A stretch of DNA of 64,000 nt from Deltaproteobacteria bacterium (GCA_016182965.1 JACPFM010000067.1:1-64000); one strand, 5' to 3'. Counted from the stretch's first letter, positions 1 through 9,097 are shown. Notes: generated by a model from the sequence alone, not told the origin. A program made the numbers and translations.

Positions 1-177
1 GGACGGCGTCGAGCCGGCGTCCGCCTTCGCGCCGCAGGAGCCGGACGGCGTGCTCGCCTTGCCGCCGCAGGAGCCGCTGTTGGCCGGGGGTGGTGTGGTG
101 GAGCCGCCGCAGGCTGCGACGACGAACGTGGTGGCCACGAGACTCAGGAACTTCGACGTACCGGACAGGATGCTCAT
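1..177 (-). CDS. Cys-repeat lipoprotein (partial, 3' end outside window)
   Basis: The first 59 residues of a secreted lipoprotein; the rest lies beyond the window edge. A hydrophobic signal peptide ends in a lipobox (VAAC, Cys23). A Ser/Thr/Pro/Gly-rich linker follows, holding two copies of an SGSCG-x-K unit (Cys37 and Cys48). A GAGGG Shine-Dalgarno lies a few bases before the ATG. It is the third gene of a minus-strand set behind a radical SAM protein and a DUF255 thioredoxin-like protein, and it has its own copy of the island's ECF-like promoter motif at 203-228. The regular Cys spacing suggests a metal-binding peptide or a substrate of the neighbouring radical SAM enzyme; both are inference. 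No family was recognised. Confidence 0.7.
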   Translation of the reverse strand, partial: MSILSGTSKFLSLVATTFVVAACGGSTTPPPANSGSCGGKASTPSGSCGAKADAGSTPS

Positions 178-202
178 CGCGCCCTCGCTTTCTTGCTCGC
201 TC

Positions 203-228
203 TACGCGAACGCGACGCGGAGGTTTCG
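203..228 (-). promoter_or_regulatory. Predicted ECF promoter P1, upstream of Cys-repeat lipoprotein
   Basis: On the minus strand CGAAAC, 16 bases, then CGTA. The CGTA ends 25 bases before the ATG at 177, which leaves room for a short leader with a GAGGG Shine-Dalgarno. It lies in the 77-base gap after the DUF255 gene, so the lipoprotein can be made independently of the upstream genes. Confidence 0.6.
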
Positions 229-254
229 AAGGGATTGCCACTTTCGTCCACGCG

Positions 255-2121
255 TCACGGTGTGGCGCAAGGCGCGCCCGCAGGCGCGCGCGAGAGCTTC
301 GCCACGGTGGGCGCGACGTCTTCGGGCGCGCGCACGGGGCTCAGGCAGACGTCGCGCGTGCACACGTAGGCCGCCGCGGACTTCCCGCGCGGGTACTTCT
401 TCCCATCGTCCCAGCGCAGCACGCGGCGTGGCTCGGCGAGTCGGCGGCCGGCGGCGAAGAGCGCCTCGGCGTCCGGGTCGCCACGGTCTCCCGCGACCGA
501 GATCTCGATCGGACCGAGTAGGAGCGCGTGCATCGCGACCAGCAGCGCGGGGTTGCGGCCCGCGCGCGCGGCGAGGCCCCGAAGGGCGCGCTCTGCGCTC
601 GTGCGCGAGCCCTCGTCCGGAGCGAGCGCGTCGAGCTCCAACAAGAACCGCGCCGCGGCGATCCCGTCGTCCACCGGCTTCAGGCTCTCGGTGATCGGCA
701 CGTCGCTGCGCGGCGGCCGAGCGAAGAACCCGCCGTGCGGCGCGTCCTCGAGCTTGCCTCGCATCGTCGCCGCGACGGTCTTGGCGACGTCGAGCCATCG
801 CGGCTTGCCCGTCGCCCGATGCAGCGCGAGGAGCGCACGACCGAACTCGGCCTGCGCGCCGAGGTAGATCTCATCGTCGATGACGAGAGGTCTCTTGCGT
901 GCGTCGCCGGCGAGCTCCGCCGACCAGGTGATCTGCGCGACGTACCCTCCGGCGCGGAGCCTCGCGGAGAGCAGCGCGCTCGCCGCCTTCTCGCCGACGT
1001 CGCACCAGGAGCTCTCCGCCGTCGCTTCGCAGAGGGTCGCGTACGCCTCGATGACCTTGCCGTTCTGATCGGTGTAGACGGCGTGATCGATCGGCGGGAC
1101 GCCGAGCTTCCGCCGATCCTCGTCGCCGAGCTGCCAGTAGTCGTCGGCGTTCGCGTTCGACGGCACCCCCGCGGGGAGGTCCTGCTGCGTCGAGTACCAC
1201 GTACCGTCGGGCGCCTGCATCGAGTCGCGGAGGAAATGGTGCACCTCGAGGGCGCGCGCGCGCCATTTCGGATCTTTCGTTTTCGCGAACGCCTGGGCGA
1301 ACCCCCGCAGGGCGGCCGCCTCATGGATCGTGCGCTTCTCGTGGATCGGCTTGGAGAAGTCGCGGCCCCGCGCGCCGACGAACACGCCGCCCCAGACCGG
1401 GTCGATCAGCTTCGCCCAACCCTCGAGCGTGCGGAGCGCGTGCGCCCGGCTCGGCTCGTCGCCAAAGGTGCTCTCGCGCAGGAAGTCGAACTGCGGCTCG
1501 CTGCTCTCGATGAACTGCGGGCCCCTCGAGGCCGAACCCGCCGTGGTCCCGGTCGGCCGCCGAGAGGAGGCTCGACGAACCGGCGGCGCAGACCGCTCCG
1601 AGGTCGCCCGACACCGGATCGGGACCCGTCGCCAGCGCGCCCACGGTGCTGTCCAGCAGTCGACCCTCGGACTTCCGCCGGACCAGCTCGTCGAGCAGCG
1701 CGATCATGCGCGACGGATGGATGTTGCCTTGCAACGCGAGCACCTGCGTGCCGTCGGCGGTCAGCACGATCGTGGCAGGCCACCCCCAGCGCTCCCATCG
1801 CGCGCCGAGATCGGGCTCGGCGTCGGCGTCGACCGCGACGGTCACGAAATGCGCGCGGAGCCGCGCGCGGACCTCGGGGTTCGCGTACGTCTCCTCGTGC
1901 ATCCATCGACACGCGGTGCACCCCTCGATGCCCACGTCGACGAGCACCAGCCGGTCCTCCCGCCGCGCGCGCTCGAACGCGCCGCCGTCGAAGCGAGCCC
2001 ACGTGACGGGCTCGACCGACGGCGTCGCGGCCGTGCGCGGCCGGCTACACGAGAGCGGCGCGGCGGCGATCCCGAGGAGCAGGGCGAAGATCGAGCTGCG
2101 AAGGAGCGACATCGGACTCAT
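255..2121 (-). CDS. Thioredoxin-domain lipoprotein, DUF255/YyaL-like (apparent single-base frameshift)
   Basis: N-terminal lipoprotein signal (MSPMSLLRS..., lipobox ending APLSC), then a thioredoxin-like domain with a CTAC motif (GCTACRWMHEETY), then an alpha/alpha-toroid-like C-terminal half, as in DUF255 (YyaL/SPATA20) proteins. The reading frame breaks at about 1519-1528, in a GGGGCCCG run. Reading continues in the next frame with QFIESSEPQFDFL and runs to the stop at 255. Removing one base gives exactly 622 codons, the expected family length, so this is either a one-base sequencing indel or a recent inactivation. The ATG overlaps the radical SAM stop (TGATG), implying translational coupling. 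Likely role: thiol-disulfide chemistry in the cell envelope; the exact reaction is unknown. Confidence 0.75.
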
Positions 2122-3266
2122 CAGCCGGGATCGCGGAGCGTCGCCAGCATGCGCCCCGCGACCTGGCGCGCCAGGAAGACGCGTCTTCCCACGCGCTCCA
2201 CGAGTCGGATCGTGTTCGCCTCGAGCGGCGAGCGAACGAGATCGTGCTCGGCCGCGAAGCAGCGCGTGTCCTCGCCGAAGGGATCGCCGGCCAGCCATGG
2301 GTAGACGCGGCACCCGCCGCAGTTCGCCTTGATCTCGCAGCGCCCGCACTGCCCGCCGTAGTCGCGGGCGCGCATGCGCACGAGCTCGGGCGAGCGCCAC
2401 ATCTCCTCGAGATCGTTCACGTGACCGACCTTGAGGCCGAACGGCTTGCAGGGCTGCACCGATCCGTCGACGTCGACGCAGAAGTGATTCCTGCCGGCTA
2501 CGCAGCCGCGCCGGTCGCGCGCGTAGACCGGCGACACCGAGCAGTGCGTCGGGTCTTCGAGCCCCACGGTCGACCTGCCGTCATACGAGATCGCCCAGTG
2601 CGAGAGCGCCCGACGCTGCTCCGAGGTCAAGCCGAGCAGCTCCGCGCCGCGCCCCATGGGGAAGACCTCGCGCATGTGGAAGTGGAGCTCGAGATCGTCG
2701 AGGCTCTCGACGAAGCTCGCGAGGTGGGCGTGGTTCGCGGACGTGATCGTGATGCTGACGGTGCAGCGAAACCCGAGCTCGCGCAGCATCCGGAGCGTCG
2801 TCAGCGCCGCAGCGTAGACGCCCTCGCCGCGGACGGCGTCGTTCAGCGGCTCGGGACCCTCGAGGCTGATCTGCACGAAGCGAAGCCCGGCGTCGTACAG
2901 CTTGCGCGCGAGCTCGAGGGGGAAGCGCGTGCCGTTCGTGAAGAGCAGCGCGTCGCCCTCGTGGACCTGGAAGATGTGCTCGATGATCTCGACGAGATCC
3001 TTCCGGAGCGTCGGCTCGCCGCCCGAGAGGTGGATGTCCGGCTCGAACCCGTGCCGCCGACCGAACGCGTAGATCGCGTCGATGCGACGCTTCACCTCCG
3101 CGGTGCCCGGCATGCGCTCGGGCGCCGGATCACCGGTGTAGCAGTGCGTGCACTTCAGGTTGCAAGCCTCGAGCAGCTGCAGCTGCACGGACATGTACGC
3201 TCGTTCAGTCACCGGCTCGGCGGGCCGCTGGGTGGGCGAGCCCGTCATCATCGTCGATGCTTGCAT
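2121..3266 (-). CDS. Radical SAM/SPASM domain protein
   Basis: 381 residues. The radical SAM 4Fe-4S motif is CNLKCTHC (Cys35, 39, 42), followed by a GGEPT motif. The C-terminal SPASM-type region is Cys-rich (CGRCEIKANCGGC plus flanking Cys), as expected for auxiliary Fe-S clusters. SPASM enzymes typically modify peptides or proteins (sactipeptide, quinohemoprotein, sulfatase-maturase types). ATG 3266 is preceded by GGAG and lies only 9 bases after the CGTT of promoter P2, so the mRNA may be near-leaderless. Downstream coupled genes are a thioredoxin-like lipoprotein and a Cys-repeat lipoprotein. The latter is a plausible substrate by context only. Confidence 0.85.
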   Translation of the reverse strand: MQASTMMTGSPTQRPAEPVTERAYMSVQLQLLEACNLKCTHCYTGDPAPERMPGTAEVKRRIDAIYAFGRRHGFEPDIHLSGGEPTLRKDLVEIIEHIFQVHEGDALLFTNGTRFPLELARKLYDAGLRFVQISLEGPEPLNDAVRGEGVYAAALTTLRMLRELGFRCTVSITITSANHAHLASFVESLDDLELHFHMREVFPMGRGAELLGLTSEQRRALSHWAISYDGRSTVGLEDPTHCSVSPVYARDRRGCVAGRNHFCVDVDGSVQPCKPFGLKVGHVNDLEEMWRSPELVRMRARDYGGQCGRCEIKANCGGCRVYPWLAGDPFGEDTRCFAAEHDLVRSPLEANTIRLVERVGRRVFLARQVAGRMLATLRDPG

Positions 3267-3275
3267 GTCCGCTCC

Positions 3276-3301
3276 AACGCGGATTCGCGCCGGAGGTTTC
3301 G
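3276..3301 (-). promoter_or_regulatory. Predicted ECF promoter P2, radical SAM operon
   Basis: Minus-strand CGAAAC, 16 bases, CGTT, ending 9 bases before the ATG at 3266. It is back to back with P3 on the plus strand, so the two GAAAC boxes form a GGTTTCG / CGAAACC inverted repeat (3295-3329). Confidence 0.65.
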
Positions 3302-3322
3302 CGCGCTCGTCGGGGATCGTGA

Positions 3323-3348
3323 CGAAACCGCGTGCGGGTTCGCGCGTT
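3323..3348 (+). promoter_or_regulatory. Predicted ECF promoter P3, AhpD-sigma operon
   Basis: Plus-strand CGAAAC, 16 bases, CGTT. It leaves a leader of roughly 85 bases before the AhpD-like ATG at 3441. Because the ECF sigma gene is the second gene of this unit, the motif fits autoregulation of that sigma factor. Confidence 0.65.
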
Positions 3349-3440
3349 CCATGTTGGGGACGATCGACCGTAATGTCCGCGCGCCTCGACACCTCGGAGG
3401 GAGGGCGGTCGGTCGACCCCCGAACGACAAGGAGCACGAC

Positions 3441-3959
3441 ATGCCGCGATTCCCGTATGCGCACGAAGGTGAAGAGGCCGAGGCCGCTCGCCCATTCTAC
3501 GCCGCGATCAAGGAGAAGTTCGGCATGGTGCCGAACCTCGTGAAGCTCGTGGGCCACTCCGGTCCCGCGACCGAGGCGCTCGTCCAGCTGCTCGACATCT
3601 ACACCACGAAGCTGGCGCTCCCCGCGCGTATCCGGGAGATCGCCTATCTGACGGCGGCGAAGGCGAACGGCTGCGGATACTGCACCGCGCACCACACGCG
3701 GCTCGCCCTCGGCGCCGGCCTGACCGAGGCGCAGATCGCCGCGCTGCCCTCGACCGACGGCTTGTTCACCCACGCCGAGGAGGCGGTCGCGCTCTTCGCG
3801 CTCGAGACGACGCGCGCGGTCGCCGCGTCCGACGAGGCCGTCGCGCACCTGCGGGAGCACTTCGCGCCGAAGCTCGTCGCCGAGATCGCCTTCGTGGTCG
3901 CCGCCGCGAATTTCATCCAGCGCATCGGCCGCAACTTCGGGGTCGAGCTCGAGGGCTGA
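3441..3959 (+). CDS. AhpD-like carboxymuconolactone decarboxylase-family protein
   Basis: 172 residues of the CMD/AhpD alkylhydroperoxidase fold, with the redox motif CGYCTAHH (CxxC followed by His), the typical peroxidase-related signature. The AAGGAG at 3430 fixes the ATG at 3441. It probably reduces peroxides or another oxidant with a dithiol. It is followed after 2 bases by an ECF sigma factor gene. It is one of three AhpD-fold proteins in the first 14 kb, the others having CPYC and CEYU motifs. Substrate and reductant cannot be told from the sequence. Confidence 0.85.
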   Translation: MPRFPYAHEGEEAEAARPFYAAIKEKFGMVPNLVKLVGHSGPATEALVQLLDIYTTKLALPARIREIAYLTAAKANGCGYCTAHHTRLALGAGLTEAQIAALPSTDGLFTHAEEAVALFALETTRAVAASDEAVAHLREHFAPKLVAEIAFVVAAANFIQRIGRNFGVELEG

Positions 3960-3961
3960 TC

Positions 3962-4477
3962 GTGGGGTTCTTCCGCTGGATCGGGCCTCTCGTGCATCAC
4001 CATCGACGAGGCCTGATCCAGGTCGGAGTCCGCGAAGGACTGAGCTCGCACGAGGCGTTCGATTGCGTGCAAGAGGCGTTCTGCACCTTCCTGCTGCTCC
4101 CGGACGCGCGCGGTCTCTCCGAGGCGCCGGACGACGCCGCGCGCATGCTCGCGGCGCTCGTCCGCAACCGGGCGCGGAACGTCCGGCGCCGTCACCATCA
4201 CGCGCGGCCGCACACCTCCGCAGAGACCGAGCTCGCCGCGATCGCGTCGGACGACGTCGCGGTCGACGATCTCATCGAGCAGCTCGAAGAGCACGCGCGC
4301 CTGCTCTCGTGCGTCGCTCGGCTGGCGGAGGCACAACGCAACGTGGTCACGCTTCGGATGCTCGACGAGCTCCCCGGGGAAGCCGTCGCCGAGCTCCTCC
4401 ATACGACGCCGGGCAACGTCGCCGTGCTGCTCCACCGCGCGAAGGGCAGGCTGCGGGCGTGCATGGGTGAAGCCTGA
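3962..4477 (+). CDS. ECF-type RNA polymerase sigma factor
   Basis: 171 residues, GTG start 2 bases after the AhpD-like stop. Region 2 shows the DCVQEAF signature; region 4 has a helix-turn-helix (PGEAVAELLHTTPGNVAVLLHR). The sequence is His-rich at both ends of region 2 (HHHRRG, RRHHHARPH) and has Cys49- and Cys-containing stretches, so direct metal or redox sensing is possible but unproven. No anti-sigma gene follows. As it sits behind a copy of the shared motif (P3), it is the best candidate to recognise the (C/G)GAAAC-N16-CGT(T/A) promoters. The alternative is the second sigma factor at 14077. Confidence 0.8.
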   Translation: MGFFRWIGPLVHHHRRGLIQVGVREGLSSHEAFDCVQEAFCTFLLLPDARGLSEAPDDAARMLAALVRNRARNVRRRHHHARPHTSAETELAAIASDDVAVDDLIEQLEEHARLLSCVARLAEAQRNVVTLRMLDELPGEAVAELLHTTPGNVAVLLHRAKGRLRACMGEA

Positions 4478-4487
4478 GGCGAATTCC

Positions 4488-4513
4488 CGAAACGAATCGT
4501 GCCTACGCGCGTA
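4488..4513 (+). promoter_or_regulatory. Predicted ECF promoter P4, cytochrome P460-like gene
   Basis: CGAAAC, 16 bases, CGTA on the plus strand, 77 bases before the ATG at 4591 and just after the sigma factor stop codon. Confidence 0.6.
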
Positions 4514-4590
4514 CCTCGCGTCGGGTCATGGGCTCGCGCGGCGATCGCTCGCGAGGCCGGGAATGGATTTGCCCACGCTGGAGGCTGTCG

Positions 4591-5655
4591 ATGACGAATT
4601 TCTTTAGGGCGATGTCGATCGCGGTGGCCGCGGGAACGCTGGCATGGGCCGGATGCAGCGACGACGCCGGAGACGCTCCGCCGAGCGGGACCGACTCGGG
4701 CGTCGACTCCGGGGGCGGCGTCGACTCCGGAGGCGGCGTCGATACCGGTTCACCGGCCGACGCGCCGGGGCCCACCGCGGTCGAGGCGTCGGCGGAGACG
4801 AAGGCCGTGTGGGCCAAGATGAGCGGATACGCCGCGTGGCCGCGGTTCTCGGAGAACGCGAAGCCGGCGCTCTCGAAGGGCCACATGAACATGTACGTGC
4901 TGGCACACTACAACGACGTCGTCGGCAAGGCCCTGATCGACAAGACCAAGCCCCTGCCGGACGGCTCGATCATCGCGAAGGACAACTTCGCCAAGGAGAC
5001 GGACACGACGCCGATGGTGGTCACCGTGATGGCCAAGCAAGGAGGCAAGTGGTACTGGTTCGAGGCCACGCCCGACGGCAAGGTGATCGTCGATAGGACG
5101 ATGGAGCCCGGCAAGCCGATCGAGGGCAACGATCCGAAGATGTGCACCGCGTGCCACTCGTCGAAGGCCGACTCGAACGACTGGGTCTTCACCCATGATT
5201 TCAGCAAGGACATGGCGATGGCGGTCGACCCCTCGCCGGCGACCAAGGCGCTGTGGCCGAAGATCAGCGGGTACACGAGCTGGCCCAAGTTCCCCGAGGA
5301 GCTGGTCCGGCGTCAGACCGATCAGCACATGAACATGTGGGTGCTCGCCTATCACAACGAAGTCGTGACCAAGGCGATGACCGACAAGACCCTGCCGCCC
5401 CCCGACGGCGCGCTCATCGTGAAGGAGAACTACGCCGCCGAGACCGACGCAAAGCCGATGGCGTTGACCATCATGAGCAAGCAGGCCGGCAAGTGGTACT
5501 GGCTCGAGGCGACGCCGGACGGCATGACCATCATCGACCGCATGATGCAGAAGGGCATGCCGATCGAGGGCGACAACCCGACGATGTGCACCGGCTGTCA
5601 CTCGGCGAAGGCGACCACGAACGACTGGCTCTTCATCCACGACTTCACGAAGTAG
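4591..5655 (+). CDS. Tandem cytochrome P460-like di-heme lipoprotein
   Basis: 354 residues. Lipoprotein signal (lipobox ...LAWAGC), a linker of GGGVDSG-type repeats, then two similar domains of about 135 residues. Each begins with W-x-K-(M/I)-SGY-x-x-WP-(R/K)-F and ends with a c-type heme motif: CTACH (Cys185, Cys188, His189) and CTGCH (Cys333, Cys336, His337). This matches the cytochrome P460 family, which oxidises hydroxylamine or handles NO; function here is not established. The internal duplication is clear by eye. ATG 4591 was chosen because GGAGG lies 8 bases upstream and the signal peptide starts there. It is preceded by promoter motif P4. Confidence 0.8.
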   Translation: MTNFFRAMSIAVAAGTLAWAGCSDDAGDAPPSGTDSGVDSGGGVDSGGGVDTGSPADAPGPTAVEASAETKAVWAKMSGYAAWPRFSENAKPALSKGHMNMYVLAHYNDVVGKALIDKTKPLPDGSIIAKDNFAKETDTTPMVVTVMAKQGGKWYWFEATPDGKVIVDRTMEPGKPIEGNDPKMCTACHSSKADSNDWVFTHDFSKDMAMAVDPSPATKALWPKISGYTSWPKFPEELVRRQTDQHMNMWVLAYHNEVVTKAMTDKTLPPPDGALIVKENYAAETDAKPMALTIMSKQAGKWYWLEATPDGMTIIDRMMQKGMPIEGDNPTMCTGCHSAKATTNDWLFIHDFTK

Positions 5656-5658
5656 CGG

Positions 5659-7065
5659 CTACGGCGCGCGCGCGATCGCCACGGTCAGCGCGCGTCGGAT
5701 CGACGCGAGGGGCGCGTTCTCGTCGTAGCGAACGCGCCCCTCCTCGATCGCCACGCCGAGCCTCCGAAACAGCGCCGCGAGGTCGACCTCGCCGGGTCGG
5801 GCCCCGAGTCGTTCGTGCAGCTCGTGGAGGACGCGGGTGCCGGTCGCGGCGTCGCCCACCTCGAGCCACCGCGCGAGAGACCACCGCGAGAGCACGTTCC
5901 CTCCCGCGGCGTGCACCGCGCGCAAGACGTCGTCGAGCGACGCGCGGCCCTTGGTGCGCTCGCGAATCCCGACGTCCGCGAGCAGACAGAAGAGCGCGCC
6001 GCCCCAGTAGGTGCGGCCCCAGGTATGCGTGCGATCGAGGCCCTCGTCGCCTGCCTCCGGCAGCCCACGCGGCAGCCCCTCGACCAGGTCGCGCCAGAAC
6101 TTCTCGGCGTCGACAAAGCCGGCGCGGACGCGCAAGAGCGGCTCGACGTACGTGGCGAGCCCCTCGCTCAGCCAGCGGTGATCGGCGTCGAGGCGCGGGG
6201 TGGCGACGTGGATCATCTCGTGGGGCAGCACCCAGTCGCCGGCGACGACGCTCGAGGGTTCGAGATCCGTCGGGACGCGCAAGAGGATGCCTGCGCCGCC
6301 GCCGCCGACGGTGAGCCCGAAGGTGTGCGCGGCCGCGTCGTCACGCACCACGGCGACGAACAGCCGATCGACCGGGAACGCCCCGAGCTCGGCGCGCACC
6401 ACGTCCGCGTCCGCCGCGATCCAATGCGCGAGCTGCGCGTCGCCGATCGGGTCTTGGCCGGCGCCGACGATCACCTCCACGTGCGCTCCGGCGGCCTCCA
6501 TCGGGACGCGGCGATGAGCGCCGAAGACGGAGAGCGACGCGCCTCCGAGATCGACGGCAGAGAGCCGGTAGGTATCGGGGCCTACCGCCCGCAGGCCGGT
6601 CGCGAAGCGCGCGCTCCCGCGCTCGACGCGGATGAGCAGCTCCGCGTCGGAGTCTTGCTCGGGTCGGACGAGCCACGTCGACGCGGGCGTGACGACGACG
6701 TCTCGATCGGCGAGCGCGAGGAACGGATCGTCGAGCGTGTCGGCCGCGCGGCGCAGCGCGAAGCCGTAGCGTATGCGACATCCACCGTCGCACGCGATCG
6801 GCCACGAGGCGCTTCGCCACGTGGAGCCGCTGTCTACCGCGAGGTCGCGCACGAACGGCGCGGCTGCGGCCTCGGCGACCGTCACGTCACCGGAGCCGGG
6901 CGGAAAACTCGCGAGCACCTGCAGATCGTCGAGCGTCGTCCCGAGCGCGACGGTGTACTCCCAGCGTGGCGCCGCCTTCGTGGGAGCCGACGCGCGCAGG
7001 CACCGGCACCCGACGGTCGAGAGCAGCGCGCAGCAAAGCGTCCAACGCAGTCGTCGATCGAGCAC
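5659..7065 (-). CDS. Gluzincin-like (peptidase MA type) metallopeptidase, secreted
   Basis: 468 residues from GTG 7065, 7 bases after the kinase stop, so it is in one operon with it. A hydrophobic, Cys-containing N-terminus (LRWTLCCALLSTVGCRC) suggests export and possibly lipidation. The catalytic signature LPHEMIH (near residue 280) is followed about 18 residues later by a Glu in WLSEGLATY, the HExxH...E arrangement of gluzincins. The N-terminal half is beta-rich and not assigned. Natural substrate unknown. It convergently abuts the P460-like gene (3 bases apart). Confidence 0.75.
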   Translation of the reverse strand: MLDRRLRWTLCCALLSTVGCRCLRASAPTKAAPRWEYTVALGTTLDDLQVLASFPPGSGDVTVAEAAAAPFVRDLAVDSGSTWRSASWPIACDGGCRIRYGFALRRAADTLDDPFLALADRDVVVTPASTWLVRPEQDSDAELLIRVERGSARFATGLRAVGPDTYRLSAVDLGGASLSVFGAHRRVPMEAAGAHVEVIVGAGQDPIGDAQLAHWIAADADVVRAELGAFPVDRLFVAVVRDDAAAHTFGLTVGGGGAGILLRVPTDLEPSSVVAGDWVLPHEMIHVATPRLDADHRWLSEGLATYVEPLLRVRAGFVDAEKFWRDLVEGLPRGLPEAGDEGLDRTHTWGRTYWGGALFCLLADVGIRERTKGRASLDDVLRAVHAAGGNVLSRWSLARWLEVGDAATGTRVLHELHERLGARPGEVDLAALFRRLGVAIEEGRVRYDENAPLASIRRALTVAIARAP

Positions 7066-7072
7066 GTGGCGC

Positions 7073-9097
7073 TCACCCCGGGCCCGGCTGCGTCGACGCG
7101 CAGCGGAAGCCGATCGCGTGCGTCTTCGCCTCGGGGGCGAATCGATAGCGCTGGCTCGGGCGCACCCACGCCGCGAACGACCCGTTCCAGGCGCCACCGC
7201 GGATCACCCGCTCGGTCCCCCGCTCGGGGCCCTTCGGGTCTCTCTGCGGGGGGCCGTCCTTGACGTATGGGCCGTTCCAATCGGAGGTCCATTCCCAGAC
7301 GTTGCCGACGACGTCGAGCAGACCGTATCGAGAGGCGCCCTTCGGGAACGAGCCGACCGGTGCCGTCAGCGCGAACCCGTCGCTGCCTGCGTACATGGCT
7401 GCGAGCACCGCGCCCGCGCGCTTTCCCCAGGAGACGCACTCGCTGTCGCACGCATTGAGGCGGGTCGGATCGGGCGGCTCGTCGCCCCACGGGTAGATTC
7501 GGCCGTCCGGGCCGCGAGCGGCGAGCTCCCACTCCGCCTCGGTCGGGAGGCGTCTGCCCTGCTCCGCGCAGTAGCTCCTCGCCATGTCCCAGTCCACGCA
7601 GTTGATCGGGTGGCGCGCGAGCGCGATCGGATCGCGCAACGTGCACGCGAGCGAGTACGAAGAGCGCTCCGTGGCCGAGATGCCTGGCCATGCCACCTCG
7701 AGCGAGGCGCGCTTGCAGGCGCCGCGATCGCTGCAGGCCTTGTAGTCGGCGACCGTGACCTCCTCGAGGTCCATGCAATACGGCGAGAGGACGACCGGGT
7801 GCGCCGGCCGCTCGTCATCGTCGGTGTCGGCGGCGTCGGAGCCCATGAAGAACCGGCCGCCGGGGATCGCAGCCATCCCGCGCGCACACACCGGCGCGGG
7901 CGGGGGCGCGCTCGACGTGGCGGGAGCGACGCTCGTCGTGGACGCGACCGGCGCCGGACTCCGGACGTGCACGGCGCGCGCGATCAGGAGGCCCGACAAG
8001 ATGACGACGAGCGGCACGAGCGCGAGGACGGAGGAGCTCCGTCTCGCGGGCGCCGTCGCCGAGAGGCGCTGCGGCTCGGTCGTCCTCGCGCGCGCCGATG
8101 AGCGCTCGAGCGGCTCGGTGGCCGCGCGCCCGAACGGGTCGGACCGTCGGCCGGTCGTCCGCTCGCCCGACGGACGTCCGGACGCGTCGGCCGCGACGCG
8201 CAGCGCGTTCCAGAGCGCACCCGCCGAGGCGAATCGATCCTGCGGCCGGATCGCCACCGCCCGTTCGAACACCGCCTCCACGTCGTCGCCGAGATCGACG
8301 CCGAGTGCGCGCGGCGTCGGCCTGCGCGCCGGATCGGCCGTCGACACGCCGAGCTGGATGAAGTCCTCTCCCTCGAGCGCGGGCTTGCCCGTCACCAGCT
8401 CGGTCAGGATCAGGGCGAGCGCGTAGACATCGGTCCACGGACCGGTCGCGCCCTTCGATCGACTGAACTGCTCGGGCGCGCCGTACGACGGCGTGAACGA
8501 CGTGACGTGGGCACCCGTCGAGGTGAGGCCCTGATCGGCCGCGTTCTGCACGACCTTCGCGATGCCGAAGTCGAGCAGCTTCACCGCCATGGAGTCGCTG
8601 CCGACCGAGCCGATCACGAAGATGTTCGCCGGCTTCACGTCGCGGTGGCTGATGTTCAGCCCGTGCGCGAGCTCGAGCGCGTCGGCCACCGGCTCGAGGA
8701 CCTTCATCGCCTCGGCCAGCGACCAGCGGTGCGTATCGCGGTTCCACAGATCCTCGAGCGTCTCGCCTTCGAGCCACTCGAGGACCGTGTAGGGAACCCA
8801 CGCGCCGTCGCGCGTGGTGAGCGTGCCGACGTCGCGCGCCTGCACGATGCTCACGGAGCGCGCGGAGAGCTCGCTCAGGAGCGCGCCTTCCCGGATGAAG
8901 TCCTCCTCCAGCCTCTTGCGCGCTTCGGTGCCCGTCTCGGCGAGGCCCTTGAAGCACTTGATGGCGACCGGTCTGCGCCAGACCTTGTGGATCGCGCGGT
9001 AGACGACGGCGAACCCGCCTTCGCCGACGACGGCCTCCACGACATACTTGTCGCCGATCGTGGTCCCGACGAGACCGAGCGGGTCGTCCGTTGCCAT
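7073..9097 (-). CDS. Ser/Thr protein kinase fused to extracytoplasmic FGE-sulfatase-like domain
   Basis: 674 residues. N-terminal Hanks-type kinase: glycine loop GEGGFAVVY (25-33), Lys47, catalytic HRDVKPAN (151-158), DFG (176-178), APE (207-209). All key residues are present, so it should be active. A single membrane segment lies near 355-378, followed by an Ala/Pro/Ser linker. The C-terminal FGE-like domain begins GMAAIPGGRFFMGS and ends GFRC. The Cys pair needed for formylglycine formation is absent (RGGAWNGSF), so the domain is more likely a sensor or binding module. It is transcribed from P5, divergent from the arsenosugar operon, and is followed by a metallopeptidase. Confidence 0.88.
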   Translation of the reverse strand: MATDDPLGLVGTTIGDKYVVEAVVGEGGFAVVYRAIHKVWRRPVAIKCFKGLAETGTEARKRLEEDFIREGALLSELSARSVSIVQARDVGTLTTRDGAWVPYTVLEWLEGETLEDLWNRDTHRWSLAEAMKVLEPVADALELAHGLNISHRDVKPANIFVIGSVGSDSMAVKLLDFGIAKVVQNAADQGLTSTGAHVTSFTPSYGAPEQFSRSKGATGPWTDVYALALILTELVTGKPALEGEDFIQLGVSTADPARRPTPRALGVDLGDDVEAVFERAVAIRPQDRFASAGALWNALRVAADASGRPSGERTTGRRSDPFGRAATEPLERSSARARTTEPQRLSATAPARRSSSVLALVPLVVILSGLLIARAVHVRSPAPVASTTSVAPATSSAPPPAPVCARGMAAIPGGRFFMGSDAADTDDDERPAHPVVLSPYCMDLEEVTVADYKACSDRGACKRASLEVAWPGISATERSSYSLACTLRDPIALARHPINCVDWDMARSYCAEQGRRLPTEAEWELAARGPDGRIYPWGDEPPDPTRLNACDSECVSWGKRAGAVLAAMYAGSDGFALTAPVGSFPKGASRYGLLDVVGNVWEWTSDWNGPYVKDGPPQRDPKGPERGTERVIRGGAWNGSFAAWVRPSQRYRFAPEAKTHAIGFRCASTQPGPG

